Positions 1 through 12,868 of a stretch of DNA of 64,000 nucleotides are shown here, piece by piece; within the stretch, counting starts at the first letter, position 1, and every line of letters starts with the position of its first letter. The position numbers and the translations under genes are program-made. The DNA comes from Paragonimus westermani (taxonomy: Eukaryota > Platyhelminthes > Trematoda > Plagiorchiida > Troglotrematidae), in the NCBI GenBank assembly GCA_008508345.1, contig QNGE01000967.1:130292-194291 (forward strand), written 5' to 3'. The notes under the pieces are model-generated. The model made no database searches. It had not been told where the DNA came from and was given only the letters and a program-made list of their open reading frames with translations.

Positions 1-2395
1 GCAGAAACAACAGGATAGTCTCCTTCTATTGGTAAAAACAGGCAGTTTTCACTGTCCGCTGCTGAGATTGATCATACATGAGCGTGACTGGAAGAACACT
101 TGAAGTACGAATAAATGAGTAACTCCCGAAGTAGCCAATGAATATTTTGTCTCAGTCGGCCAGATAAACGTAGAGTTTCCTTATCGATTACTGAATGTCT
201 GTTGGCAACTGGTCACTGCATTATATCAAATTCAGTATTCACCATAATCAGACGTAGCGTAGATTATCGATTGTTCACATTCATTAATGCCATGCTGATT
301 GTCAAGCGCCAGTCGCAAGTTTGTCTACAAAAGCGGTTGAATGTGACTTTGAGATTGCCGCGGTTTTGGTAGGTACGTAGACGTCCATGTTTTGGCTCGT
401 GATATCCCGTATTTTTGCGCTTATTTTTCCGCAGTATTTATGACACACATTACGCAGCTGATCGGAGTATGAAAAGTATATCTTTATCACAGGAATCCAC
501 CAGTTTTCGGCATTGCTGATGTAGAGAACCCCGTACCGATGAAGATGCACACAAGGAGCAAGACTAAATTAGATGTATCAGTTCACCGTATTGGTTGTAA
601 TTAACTAATGAGCGCCTTCTAATATTAACAATTTCGAAATTTATTCGCCTTTTCCAATAAATAGATATTTCTATGATCGAACACAGTGTGCGATGTAGAA
701 TTTGGTCTTCATTCGCACCTGTAATTTTACAAGCATTCTTTTAATAGTACGGTAAGTCCGTTTGGTTTGTATGCAGTTAGGGATGTTATTTTTTGGACTC
801 AACTTACTCATTGCCTCTGCAACTTATATATCCCAGTGAATATACTAATGAGATGTAAATGATAACGTGCAGGCATACATCACATTCACAAGACCAACAG
901 TTCATTGGCCGTCACGCAACACGACAAGAGGACTTCAAATACAAGTTATATTGACTAAGCCAAAATCGGTGACGAGACGAAAGTCGTTTTTCTGAGAACA
1001 TCATGTCCATGTCACGTGACCAATTGGTAGATATGCTCAATACTATACACTGGCTGTTAGTACTTCAGAAATGGCGAATTAGACAGCTGATGAAATAAGG
1101 ACGATTTGTATATGAAAACTCATCATACCAATTTCCAAAACCTTAACAAAGCAATGAATTAAGTCAGATGGTGGGTTAAATAAAAGTCACCGTGTTCATA
1201 GTTGTGTGTGCTAAGGTATTGTGGATAGCCACTAAAACAGACTACCCATCCTATATGAAGGGAGTTTCATTATTTCTATTCAACTGATCAGTGAAAACGA
1301 TTTATAAGCATGAATTGTAATGACTAACAGATTATGACAACTCTAATAATCTTCATTGTGCACACTGAGTGACCGAGGCTAAACTGGGGAGCTGCTGTGG
1401 ATTACCACCTATTACGAAGCTACCCAAAATACAGTTACTACAGCAAATGACATAATTTGAAGAGTTCAGAAAAAGGTTGTAATTATCAGACACTTTTGTT
1501 ATATCACGTCAGTTACATACCAAAGACTCCAAGTTTACATTTAGCAGAGTTTATTAGATACATTAAGAGAGGATGAAAAAATTCATTAGAGTGCTAAAAA
1601 ACGCGTCTTAATTACCACGATTGTCAGTACATTCTTACCAAAAAGGTTCACGTTATCAGCCTTATATAGTGCAGGACAGTAGGCTCAACATTATGGCCGT
1701 AAACATTCTGTGAATCGTTTAATAAATAACGATGGAAGTCGACAACACGATGTATCCGATAACCTTTCGCCACATTTTTGCAAACACTTAAACATGTCAG
1801 TAGCGCGAAATGAAACCGTTAGTCAGTAGGTCAAAAAATAAAATTGCACACACACACAGAACAAGATTGCAACAATATGGATACACTAGTTCGATCAAAG
1901 TTAGTTAGCACGGCGATGACAAACTGGTAATCAATTCGCGCTGCTATCAGAGAGTGATGTGCGTCTTTTTGGTAAGAACGGCGATAGCCAAGCGTAGTAA
2001 CCGACCGTTGTTAATTGTGCACACTGTCAGAATGCCACCAGGTGATGTGCATTTGGAGACGTTGCGCGATGGATTAAGCTGGTTATCAGTTTCTTACTGG
2101 TTGCGTAACGGGTGTGACAAGCGTTCCACCTCCTTCGGTACACGTAGGGTTATTTGTTTACGTAATCGTTCTGCCGAAGCCGGTCTCCAAGTAGCTTTAT
2201 CCGACGTAATTACAACTTTCTTGTTTAAGGCATGCAGGGTTTCTTAGACCCAGGTTAGACACTCGCTTTAATTTATAGGCAGCACTCGAAGCAGAGGTCA
2301 ATAACCAACTTCCAGCCAGGAGCCTAGTGTCATGTCAGAGAGTAGAAAGTTGGCCGCATTCACCTATGGCAGTCGTTTAGAGATTCGGTGTTGTG
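1..2395. other. Unassigned non-coding DNA
   Basis: No recognisable gene, RNA or mobile element was found. The longest open frames are 82 codons (302-550, -) and 97 codons (1954-2247, +). Neither resembles a known family or has convincing splice context, so both are treated as chance. A short CA run lies near 1850. Confidence 0.5.
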
Positions 2396-2526
2396 ATGTC
2401 GCACGGTGCTATCATCGTCCTCGCTTGAATGTGCTAAGATGGTCTTCGTACTTCCCAATATTTACAAACGGCTGACCACCAGAAGACGGTACGTTAGTGA
2501 GATCGGATGATAGCACCGTGCGACAT
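2396..2526. repeat. 131-bp foldback with 21-bp perfect inverted arms
   Basis: The 21 bases at 2396-2416 (beginning atgtcgcacgg) are exactly complementary to 2506-2526, with an 89-bp spacer. The pairing stops abruptly at both arm ends. This is the shape of a very small MITE or other foldback repeat. No clear target duplication is visible, and no second copy was noticed in the window. Confidence 0.5.
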
Positions 2527-4429
2527 ATATGATATATATGTTGACCGCTACCTCTGAATAACCTTTGCGAATAACAGGTCCTGGGACAGTTTTTTCCAAC
2601 AACCAGTTGTGAGATTAAAGGTCAGAACAGACACTCTGTCACCATTTTATACAGACACACAGTTGGCTGGATAAGAAATTTAGAGCTTTGACGAGGTCTG
2701 GGAATATAGTCAATTAAGCAGGTGTATTTTACGGAAAATGCGCGCTCAAACATATCAGCCAATGCTCACTCAGTGACTGGCCACTTCTGGTTTTAACAAG
2801 TGACCAGACAATTCGTTTGTTCAACGTTTTTAGTATGACTAACCCATGCGGTAGGTGACCCTTTCTCATCACATGAACGAAGCCAGTCACTGTAACCTAT
2901 GATAAACTGACAAAAACTGTTAGGTTACTTAATGATCGGTGTCTTGACAATCCCGGATCAGAAACGACAGTTCATTTCGTCTGACATCTCTCCCACCTGC
3001 TGTACACACAGTGGAAACTGGAATTAAAAATGCGAAAATTGACTGATTTAACCTCCACAAAAGTTTTGAGATCCGACAGACTATACAGAAACAAAAAGCA
3101 AAACATCGTTTTGTCGAGTAAATCATGGAGTCGAATAACTTCATGATTGTGGTATATAAAGCAGATTCATATGGCATTAACAAGCATTGTCAAGAACCGT
3201 TCTAAGTAGACGAAGACAATACAGTTCTACATTTTATTGCGACTAGTTTTCCTCAGTATTGATAAAGGTGATAAGTTTTATTTGTTACAACAATAACTTA
3301 TGTCAACTCAACAGAAACTGTCAAATCCTTTATGTAATGATCAATTTTTTCACCTCACCAAAATTTAACCGGCATTTGAATACTTACTGTAAATGAGGAT
3401 AAACACTAATTGTTGTGAAATTTAGTCTGTAATTTCTTGCATAGTATTTGCATAATAAATGATCACAAATCGGCTTTAAGATGCGAGATTCGGAAATGCG
3501 TTGAATAGGTGGCTCATAATCTGTTATCAGTACATATTTGAACAATGTAATAAGCTTGTCGACCTCTAGTCAAAGTCGCAAAAGTGAAACTAGTCTGTAT
3601 GAACCGCATGAACACATCGCTGAATTGTGGTCATATCAGAAGAAATGTGGTTCCAATTGGTTAACCGGGATTTCTGAGAGCATTTTTCTATTGACAAACT
3701 GAACAAAGGTTTTTAGCTAGTTTCCTGTTAACCTCAGGACGATTGTTTTCTGGACTCTAAGAAGAGGTGGGTGCATACATACAGTTCGTGAAGAGAAAGC
3801 AAACGTATTACAGACGACGCCGGTTACGGTTTACACATGAGTATGAATGAAACTGAGTCAGTAAGAATGAACAAGATACTTCTGTGATAAAAAATCAAGA
3901 CTGTAGAAGACAACACTCAAAAATGTGTTCGCTGTAGTTATCCGTTTCATGGTGTACTTAACGGGATGGAATGTTTGTGAATGTAGTGCAACTGTTCGGT
4001 GATATTTTTACCGCCGTGAATAGTAGAGGTTTTTAGTTTATATGAATATCGCGCAACAACCTAATGGTCTTCGGGGTTTCAAGATAGAGAGAAGTCCTGG
4101 TCGTGGGATTACCGACTGGAATAAACAGCAGAGTTACCATATCTCCTTTCAAGGTGATCGGGTAATCAGAGCATTACTCACAAAAAATGTGACTGAGTTT
4201 TCACATATGATGATTTAATCGGGCCTAATGTGATGTCAGTGGCCCAGAAGAAAGCACAGTTGCCTCATGAAAGGGTTGCCAGAGTTCTTGTACCATGTGT
4301 AGCAAGGATGTGCACTACTGATGAGGTATAACAAAAGCGCGACTCCGTATAGTGCTTTCAGAAAGCCTATGGAAATGCGACAGTCACGATTGTTCAATTT
4401 GCATAAACCGAAATTCCCTGCTACTCATC
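2527..4429. other. Unassigned non-coding DNA
   Basis: Nothing was recognised. Open frames are under 90 codons and match no family I know. Confidence 0.45.
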
Positions 4430-4860
4430 AACTTATGTTTGGCGGCATCCGTTTCGGATTAGCCTGTCACAATGACCGAAACCAAAAGAGGCCTGCGTCC
4501 AACCATCACCACAAGTGGCTTGGGCTACACCACTTGTGATTCCATTCACACACTACATATGCAGTGTAAACCCGAAGGGATAAGACCAGGAGGCACCTGA
4601 GTGAGGCCTTTGTGTCCAATCGGTCAATGCTGGTTAACCAATTGATAGGCTAGCCCGAAACTGAAACACCTATCCCAGAAAGTAAACAGAGGGAGACTCC
4701 AATGGTATCATCAAAACCGGGAAGGAAAATATTGAAAATATTATGCAAGAAATAGTACAGCGTAAGAGTGCGTGTTAGTACACTCTAGAGAAACTAAGGG
4801 GGAAAAGAACAATTCAAGGTTGAACTGAAAAACAGACTAAACATTCACCATACAGTAAAC
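4430..4860 (+). repeat. SINE-like dispersed repeat, copy A
   Basis: This stretch matches two other places in the window: 31,255-31,680 (+) and about 7,840-8,250 (-). Shared blocks include ggattagcctgtcacaatga, the region around tgtaaacccgaagg, and 'ttgtgtcca' followed by 'atgctggtta'. Copies differ by scattered substitutions, as expected for old dispersed repeats. No coding capacity is evident. The size of about 400 bp and lack of ORFs suggest a SINE or a non-autonomous element; the class is inferred. Which strand is the sense strand is unknown. Confidence 0.65.
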
Positions 4861-7839
4861 CAGAAACACTGAATAAATGGAAAGGTAGAAGGTCATGAAG
4901 ATCCAGGTTTCTGAAAAGAGGTGCGGGTGAGTTGCCAAACAACGGTAGTTGCTAGTTGGTGCGAACAAGAAGAATGAATATAACTGATATAGCCCACTTG
5001 AGCCTAACGTACTCGTTGTCACCAGCTTATACGTGGATACTCAAAAGGTAAATGAGCCAGTCTTCCACTCGTTCAAATTGTGTAGACTTAAAAGTTCGTC
5101 TCATGAACCTGAGAGGAGACGACAAGAAAACGGTTTATTAAGGAACACAATCCCGTTATGTTGATTTGAAACGTTCCAGACTAAATCAATGAGAACACGC
5201 AGATGACAATGTATAGCGTTCAACAATAATACTTTTCATGCGGTATGAACAGGCCAATGCTTCTGATGTTATTAATCCTATGAGAACCTAGATTGGTGAA
5301 TCAGCTAAATAGATAGTCTCAGTTGAAGATGGAAGTTGCGAAAACACGAGAAAATATGGGCCTGTCTACCACTTACTATTGGTGTGACACAAGGGGTGGG
5401 TTATAGCACTTCCTGAAATAGCTTCCATGGAGAGGCGGCAAAAACAAACACTTCTAAATCTGATAGATAAAGTTAAGTTCACCCAAAAAAAATAGCCATA
5501 TTATACCTAATGAATTCGCACCATCCACCGCGTTTACATCCGGATTGTTCTGCTTAACTTCTGCTTCTTTAATGGAGCGCAGTTGTCCATACAAAGATCT
5601 TGACCTAACCATGAACACGTTTGTGTTCAGCTACCGAAGTACTGCTACAGAATTTTCGTCCATAGTCTCGCGTGGTTTTGTTTGACTCACTTCTCGATTG
5701 TTGAGTTATCAAGACATCTGTTCATTCAACGGCTTAGTAACTTCACCTCAATTAAGTTCACTGGTGTTCACTGAAGTCAGACAGATCAAAACCACTCTCG
5801 GTTTCACACCGTCGCAGAGAGATGAGCGTTTGCTGAGCCGCCAATCCAGTAGAAGGAAAAGCAAAGAATGCAAAGTTTAGAATTCAGAAATCCACTGCCC
5901 AGACGAAAAATGTGAGTAACATCTGTGTTCAGTAACTGATCTGAATTCAACGAATTACGATATACAGCTAGTTTTGGTAATTAGTAGTTTGATTAGCCAT
6001 ATGTGACACTTCTACGAAGAGTATAAGACTTTTATAAGCTGCCTTTTTTCGTCTCCACTGCAACCAACCAACTATACTGAACTGTTTCGCAGACTCTTAG
6101 TCATCACATCTTCATCATACCAAATACGTAAATAGCGGAAATTGGTTAAGGCATTACAGGATTGTAAATGAACAGATACGCAATGCAGAACTATATCCTG
6201 ACCTCAACTAAGCACACCGTACAATGAGTCCTGTGTTCAGAGACTTATCTGACGTCACTCGTGTACGTTTCGTTTCTTCCAGTTCTAATCTGTCAGGATA
6301 AGGAGAACTAATCAGCCGAACTGTGATGAGATGACTAAGTGCACAGTCAGTGAGTGTTGACAGTTTGTATTTCTTGATAAGTTAAGGGAATTTCTGAGCA
6401 AATTAGTCAGAATGCAAAATACATGAAAATGTTAGAATTATTGTATCGCATCTCATATGGAAAACAAGCCATATTACGAGTTATTAAAGGTGTCACTGTG
6501 TAGTGAGGGCAGACGGCCGCACCATACTACGTACACCACTATTCAGTAGCAGCATGGATCGAAATGATCGCGGGATAAATAGGGGAAGGATCATTAGTGG
6601 GCAGCATCACGTACAATGGCTTTCGCCACATGACGGAACTGAGACATGGTGTCCAAAGCGACTGGAGCATCCTCAGACGAGTGCGGTGTGAAAATGAGTG
6701 TTTCTGTTCGTAGTCCCGTTGAGACGCATAAGTCGTGTGTTGGTTTCCGCCAAATAAACTCTTGTGCCACCCGGCTTCTGGGTTCACAACAACGGTATCA
6801 CTGAAGCACACGATGCATGCTAACTTCTCCTTTGTAGCCTTTAATTCATAACGATGGAATGAAGTGTTACGATGGCAACTTTTTCTGTCTTCTGTTTACG
6901 TCAATGGAGACTGAAACAGGAGTACGACGGACCAGTTGGATGCACAACATTTAGCCTCCACATTCAATGGCGAAATCAAAATGGAAAAGTCGCAGCCCAA
7001 ATTTAACGGTTACATGTTTGTAACACTGGTCAACTTTCAGTAGACGATTGATTATTAGCTTTATCAATATTTATTGATTGCTTGCAATCTACTCTGATGA
7101 TAGCAGTTCTTTCAGGCAAAGGAATAAAGACAATTAAGTCTGGACCAGCTATGATTGCTTATGCACCAACTCCGAATGGTAGTGTCAGATATAGGTGCAT
7201 ACTGCGCTCGACAAATTATGCGGGTGACCCTCATTGACTGAAACCATCTGCTTTATGCAACACTGCTGTGTGTATCATTCGGAGCAGATACCCGTAACCG
7301 GTGGACTAGGCTACAGGTGCGTGTGCATACCCACTGTTTATAAATCACAGTAGATGAAGGGCTGTAGTAAACTTTCTTAAAAAATCGGCTTGGTCACACT
7401 AAGATATACGCGAAGATCACTGTCAAAAGTAAACGATATGTCACACCTGGTAAACAAGTGTGAACCGTTAGTAAGATCTTAAAGTACAAGAACTAGATTT
7501 CAGGTTTCAGAGATGGATTCGTTCACCACCGTTTTAACTGGGAGTTTACCATCTAAGAAGCACATAAAAGTTAGAGCTTGGGCTTTAGAATTCAGTTCTA
7601 AACATGGAGAGTCACTTATAAGTTTCACTCAAAGATACGTCTTCAGCATGCTATATCTCATTTTAACCATGAACTAATTTTTTTTAAACATATGGCCCAA
7701 TATCAGTGCATATAAGGAGAGAAACGTGGAATATGTATCTTCGTGACTCTGCGTTAATTGCATTCATATCGGCACTAAAATTACGTAAAAATAACGGCCA
7801 GTGCGTTTGAGATGACCTTGGTGCATCGACCTTACTACG
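4861..7839. other. Unassigned non-coding DNA
   Basis: No feature was recognised. Overlapping frames near 6503-6811 (62 and 90 codons) on opposite strands look like chance. Confidence 0.45.
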
Positions 7840-8250
7840 TAAGCCAAAGACCTGCTTACGGGATTGTGCGTGTGTTGCTTTTCCTCCCTATCTTCTTTAG
7901 GTTGCACTAACCTGCACTCCTATACTGCAACGCTTCTTGTATTACGCTTTAAAAATCTTTCTCCTTAGTTTAGATCTCGTCATTGCAGCCTCTCTCTGTT
8001 TAGTTTCCGGGAGATAAGAGTTTCCTTTCCTTATTAGCCAATCACGTAGCTAACCAGCATTGGCCGGCTGGACACAAAGGTCCCACTAGCACACCTCCCG
8101 GTCTTATTCCTTCGGGTTTACACTGGATATGTGGTGTGTTGGTGGAACTGCAATTGGTCCAGCGCAAGCCAATTGCAGTGATGGATAAGCGCAGGCGTCC
8201 TTTAACTTTGGTCACTGTGACAGGCTAATCCGAATCGGATGCCGCCAACC
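7840..8250 (-). repeat. SINE-like dispersed repeat, copy B
   Basis: The reverse complement aligns with copy A (4430-4860) and copy C (31,255-31,680) over most of its length. It includes the segment read on the - strand as agtgtaaacccgaaggaata and the downstream block tttgtgtccagccgg. It lies in the opposite orientation to A and C. End points are approximate, because the AT-rich ends diverge. Confidence 0.65.
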
Positions 8251-10355
8251 GTTAATTGCAAATAAAACTTGATGGAAGATCACGGATCTTTATACCACTT
8301 TAAGGTGACTGTACCGGTCTATACTATATCTGTTATGTAGAAGTTCAGGGGATCAGAGGTCACGGACTTTCAACAACTTTTTGGTGCTCTGGATAAAAAG
8401 AACTTTTTAGTTCCTTAGTGAAGTGAAAGAACACAGGTTATAGAAGTTACTGAGCAGCATCGTACTTGTAGATCCAGAAATCATAAACCACGCAAATCTG
8501 CACGACGTTCTTAGTGAAACAACATTCAGAAACTTCAAAAATTCAGCCACTGAACTCATGTGACACGAATGACGGAGCTAGGTGCTGCACTGATCGCAGG
8601 TGATGACTGAACTTTGTGAATGAGTCACTAAGTTCAGGGCAGTGCAAAAACGTTGGTGCTTTACCTAACCTACCCAAATTTTATTACGTGTTGAGCAGAA
8701 AATCGAAAGTGTCAGACTGGCGGCGTGTGTGTGTGTATTTGGTCGCCCCGTTTTGCTGTCGACGGCTGATGTGTATTGACGAAGAGCGCAAAACAACCTT
8801 GCAAGCCATCGACTTCCATTAAGCGAATATCTAACCAGGAATTCAGGTGCCATAGCATTCTGGCTAGACCACCTACATTCATACGTGTGGGGTTTGGGAC
8901 TACTGTTTACCTATCAAACCAAAAAAGAGGGTTTCCGATGTAGAAGTGAAATATTTGCCCACAGTTTTGATTCTCACATGTGGCTACACCATGCATACAA
9001 ATTTGCATGGCCTCATTCTCTTCAGGTGCATTGAACCAGATTGTTAGCTAGAATAAACACTGTCCACTTTCCCTGGGGTTATCGTACACATCTACTCGCA
9101 ATAAATCGATTGCCAAAATTTCAGAACAAAAATGTCACCCAAAATGTTTTGTCTGTTAAACACTCTGGCAAATAAAAGCAGACCGCCGTAGCCAACGGAG
9201 ATATGACACGTCGTGCAGACTCTGAGCCAGAGTCCTACTACTAAGTAACACATGAACACAAACACGACAGGGCCAGTGAGACTCCGATCAAATAATGGAA
9301 GCTGCCATCACAGGAAGTGAGAACCAGTTGACGAAACGTTTCTTCCAAACAGCGCGATCAGTAACGAATGTTTGGGTGATATCTGACACTCTGGATCAAA
9401 CCTTGAAAGTACGATCGCTCAGCTGGACGGAAGGCGAAGCTAGGCCTGATACACACTGAGAAGATAAGATTCTGGAGAAGTGACACAGATGGTGACCCCG
9501 TAGTTATAGACAATTCATTGCTTTCCACATTGTCTTGTAAAGATATCAAAAACTAGATACCACTGTCAAAGTTGGAAGGTATATCCAGTTTTGAGTTGTG
9601 TGAAACAATCTCATTAGTGTTCTACTAGGAAGTTCGAGATGTTTCCACAGTTTTCACAGCATACAGAGACCTTCAAGTGGATTATCTTTCATTCGCGGAG
9701 TAATGCTTATGGTAAAGATGGTTATGTCCCGAAACAAAAAGTCCAGCTTGTGTGAATAATCTTGAAATCCACGATTCATTAAGTTACTGATCTGACTCTC
9801 ATGCATATTTTTGTATTTAAATAAACTCAAGCTTTCGTTCGAAAGCTCATGAGTAAACGTGACCAAGTCAACTGAGGCAAATAAACTTCAAGACAGAAAT
9901 CCTTTGGGCAAACCTATGAACAACGTCACAGAGTTTTTCAGTAGTGAGAGTGTTTTTCTTCCTTCATTGAACATGTGGGGCCTTATACTCTATGATACCT
10001 GAAAAACGACTTCCAAAAAGCACCTCTTCACGACAGACGTATTTGGAACCTTTTCAACATCAATTCGGAACCAATAAATGGCGTAGATACGCCGAAGAAG
10101 GAAATCAACGACTTCCGTGCAAAATTCTGTTGGAGGAAGGTTACAAAAAGCAATATCGACGGTTATCCGGTTTTGATGAATGCAATACTTTTGGCTTTAA
10201 TTCATTTTTAAACAAATTACCTAAGCGAACTGAGATTTTCAGAGTGATTGTTTCAACGACAATTATACACAAGTTTGGAGCACGATAGCTTACACCTGAG
10301 GGGCCCAAAATGACCAATTTTTTTCTACCAGCAGAATGAAATAAAATTCACCGTA
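8251..10355. other. Unassigned non-coding DNA
   Basis: No feature was recognised. A 98-codon frame at 9992-10288 (+) has a basic translation with no family match. Confidence 0.4.
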
Positions 10356-10702
10356 TTGGACAGGTCCCAAATGATTTTACGGCATCAGTCAGAAGAAGTC
10401 TGTGTCCCTGGAAATATCTGGAATATCAAGCATGGTCACACGTTGGCACATCCGAAGCATGCGTTTGGCAAAACACGCAACAGGGGCCCTAGTATCACAG
10501 CCGATCGGTTTGAAGGCCATCCCAAAGCCACCGGCCCGGCATTTGTCCAACGCACATGGCAGACACATCGGAAGCAGTGCAAACGCCCGAAGCTCAATTC
10601 ACGGCATAGGGTGCAGGGCCGTAAATGTCCGAAATCTGGATCATCACGTGACAATCATGCCTCCGTCAGATGTACAGCACGTTCCATAAGCATGAACGTG
10701 GC
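10356..10702. other. GC-richer block with overlapping open frames, abutting the inverted repeat
   Basis: Frames stay open on both strands here (137 and 95 codons on +, 72 codons on -). None gives a protein I recognise. Base composition is visibly richer in G+C than the flanks. Open frames on several phases are what a GC-rich, TA-poor tract produces by chance. It may be part of the same mobile unit as the inverted repeat that begins at about 10,703, but the right arm has no matching extension. Confidence 0.3.
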
Positions 10703-11020
10703 AAAAAATCCGGAGTCCGAACCAAAGGGCAACATGGCTAGGGTGCGTGTGACACGTCTGAATATTTGAGTTTTCTTTCCGCAACGTAGACCAGGCCAAC
10801 GTGCAGTGTGCTAACCAAGTTGGGTGAGCGAACGGGCAAGATACAACGCTGGAAACCAGAGCCGGATTTGTCGGCCGTGGATAGGTGAGGGTGGGTGCAT
10901 ATTTCCAGTCCAGTCACTCGGCTCACCGTCTTAGTGAAGTGGCCACCAGGGTCCACGATCGACGGGACCTGGCTGATCACGTGTTTCAGTGCGTGAGTCG
11001 CAACGCTTGGAACCAGCATG
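10703..11020. repeat. Left arm of a long inverted repeat
   Basis: About 318 bp that is the near-exact reverse complement of 12,545-12,868. On the - strand it holds a 93-codon open frame (11,019-10,738) whose last 88 or so residues are identical to the + strand frame in the right arm. The differences I could see within that frame (Leu CTG/TTG and His CAC/CAT) are synonymous. The arms enclose a decayed mariner-like transposase, so they are plausibly the long terminal inverted repeats of a DNA transposon. Confidence 0.85.
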
Positions 11021-11840
11021 ATTCGCTGAATAAAAGTGGAAACGTGGTAGTTTCCTGACGGATTATGATATTACGATAATTTTTTCACTGAGTGCTGAAT
11101 AGAGAAATATTGTACTGAGGGCCTGAACGAAGTTAAACAGTTTCAAACGATAACTCGAAAACCAATCGTGCATAATGAATGTGTAAATGGCTGATGACGG
11201 TTTGGAATAGATGCTTCCATTCTGTATAGTAGGCAGCCTCGTTTGTAAGTACTGAAGCGTGTGCATTCGGAAACTAAAGTGCAAGCCTAACACTAGGAAG
11301 ACGATGGACCAGACACGACTATCGGAATAGTGTGTACACACTATGGGGGAGGTGCCACCAAGGGAGAATGATAATGGACTGCTACCCAATGTGTGTGAAT
11401 GCACTTCAGTCGTGCAAGTGAGTGTACGTTTTCGTGGTCCTATGTTTTAATCTAACCTGTACGGGAGTTCATGCAATAAACAAATTTGTAGGCCGAACGT
11501 CTTTTGAGGTAACATCATTTCATCGGAGGCATTCCAAACTTGTGAACACTTCAGTGACTAGTTTGTTATGTCTGTTTATCTTACTTTTCTCAGTCCAGTT
11601 TGCCGGACAGTAGCCGCGCATATCTTGGTCTGGGCGTATTACCAGGTTAGAACCAGATAACACTTCCAGAACACGATTAAAGGAACGGCGTGTGCGCACT
11701 CTGGAAAGTTAACATCGTAATCAACTGATTTTCATTGATGTGGCCTATAGGGGAAATGTGGCGGAGACCAAATTAACACAAAGCGTGTAGGTAAGTGAAC
11801 GGTTACATTCACATCAGCCCGAAAGACAATGAAAAAGTTT

Positions 11841-12255
11841 GTTGCAACGGACAGTGTTCATGACCTGCAAAGATGTGGTCGACCGCGCATATCAACAGAT
11901 GATTGATGTTCTGCAACTCATGAAAAGCAGCCTCGAAAACATCGTCCGTCGGCTTGCATAAGAATGTAACAATTCGATTTTCACTGTACACATGATACTC
12001 AAAAGATACAAGCACCGGCAATACGGGGAGGCCCGATTACATGAGCTCCGATTCTCAGATGAGGACAAATGTAAGTCACTTCACACGTGGTATTCATCAG
12101 AGAGGGATGTATGTCCGGCAGTATTTACTGACGAAGTAATATTTTGTCTGAGTGCGTTCGGGGAGAAGCCCCATTTCTGGCACGTCAACAGTCTCCATCG
12201 GTTTGCTTCAGTCCGATATCGAAGACAGACACATTGCCCTGTTAGTCACTTCTAG
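11841..12255 (+). pseudogene. Decayed mariner/Tc1-superfamily transposase fragment
   Basis: Two reading frames carry recognisable pieces. In the first (around 11,847-11,910) the translation contains VHDLQRCGRPRISTDD, the 'GRPR' linker typical of mariner-like transposases between its helix-turn-helix units. In the second (11,992-12,255) it contains ILKRYKHRQY, then LHELRFSDEDK, then VFTDEVIFCLSAFGEKPHFW. This layout matches the family's second HTH, the pre-catalytic segment and the second catalytic Asp block ('F-S/T-D-E'). The element is inactivated: a frame change and stop codons separate the two pieces, and I could not find the first or third catalytic acidic residues. It sits between the two arms at 10,703-11,020 and 12,545-12,868. 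Assignment to the superfamily is fairly secure; the clade is not. Confidence 0.65.
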
Positions 12256-12544
12256 AGGATAAAGCACCCCAATCTCAATAATCCGTTTTAACTACCCGTC
12301 CATGTCGACCTCCATAACGTAACAAGCTTCCTTCACCAAGGATAAAATGGATATGTTGGCAAGATGTGGAGCGGCATGGCTCAATAGCAAGACCGCGAAA
12401 CTCAGGTAAGTCATGCGAGGCATATCGTTTTGGCAGCATGGCTGTAAAACGTCACTTCAAAGTCCACAAGTGGTGCGATGACCCTAAAAACACAGCATGA
12501 AGTGCCTGAGATTCTCCGGAAACATCACACTTTTACTAATCAGT

Positions 12545-12868
12545 GCACGTTGGTTCCATGTCCAGCGTTGCGACTCACGCATTGAAACATGTGATCAGCC
12601 AGGTCCCGTCGATCGTGGACCCTGGTGGCCACTTCACTAAGACGGTGAGCCGAGTGACTGGACTGGAAATATGCACCCACCCTCACCTATCCACGGCCGA
12701 CAAATCCGGCTCTGGTTTCCAGCGTTGTATCTTGCCCGTTCGCTCACCCAACTTGGTTAGCACACTGCACGTTGGCCTGGTCTACGTTGCGGAAAGAAAA
12801 CTCAAATATTCAGACGTGTCACACGCACCCTAGCCATGTTGTCCTTTGGTTCGGACTCCGGATTTTTC
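12545..12868. repeat. Right arm of a long inverted repeat
   Basis: Near-exact reverse complement of 10,703-11,020. The + strand frame 12,543-12,833 (96 codons) repeats the left arm's open frame, including SVATHALKHVISQVPSIVD. A small indel near 12,555 distinguishes the inner ends. Outer homology stops in the run of T just after ctccgga. Confidence 0.85.

Larger units (their letters stand above)
10703..12868. mobile_element. Putative DNA transposon: long inverted arms around a mariner-like remnant
   Basis: The unit spans about 2.17 kb with arms of about 320 bp and a central region of about 1.5 kb containing the decayed transposase. What is seen: inverted arms and transposase motifs. What is inferred: that the arms are this transposon's ends. 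An alternative is an older mariner fragment caught inside an unrelated foldback. No TA target duplication could be fixed at the borders. The arms are far better preserved than the transposase. Confidence 0.5.

Noticed and set aside
10356..10769. 137-codon and 95-codon overlapping ORFs
   Set aside because: Both sit in a GC-rich tract where all frames tend to stay open. The translations show no domain, and the opposite strand is also open.
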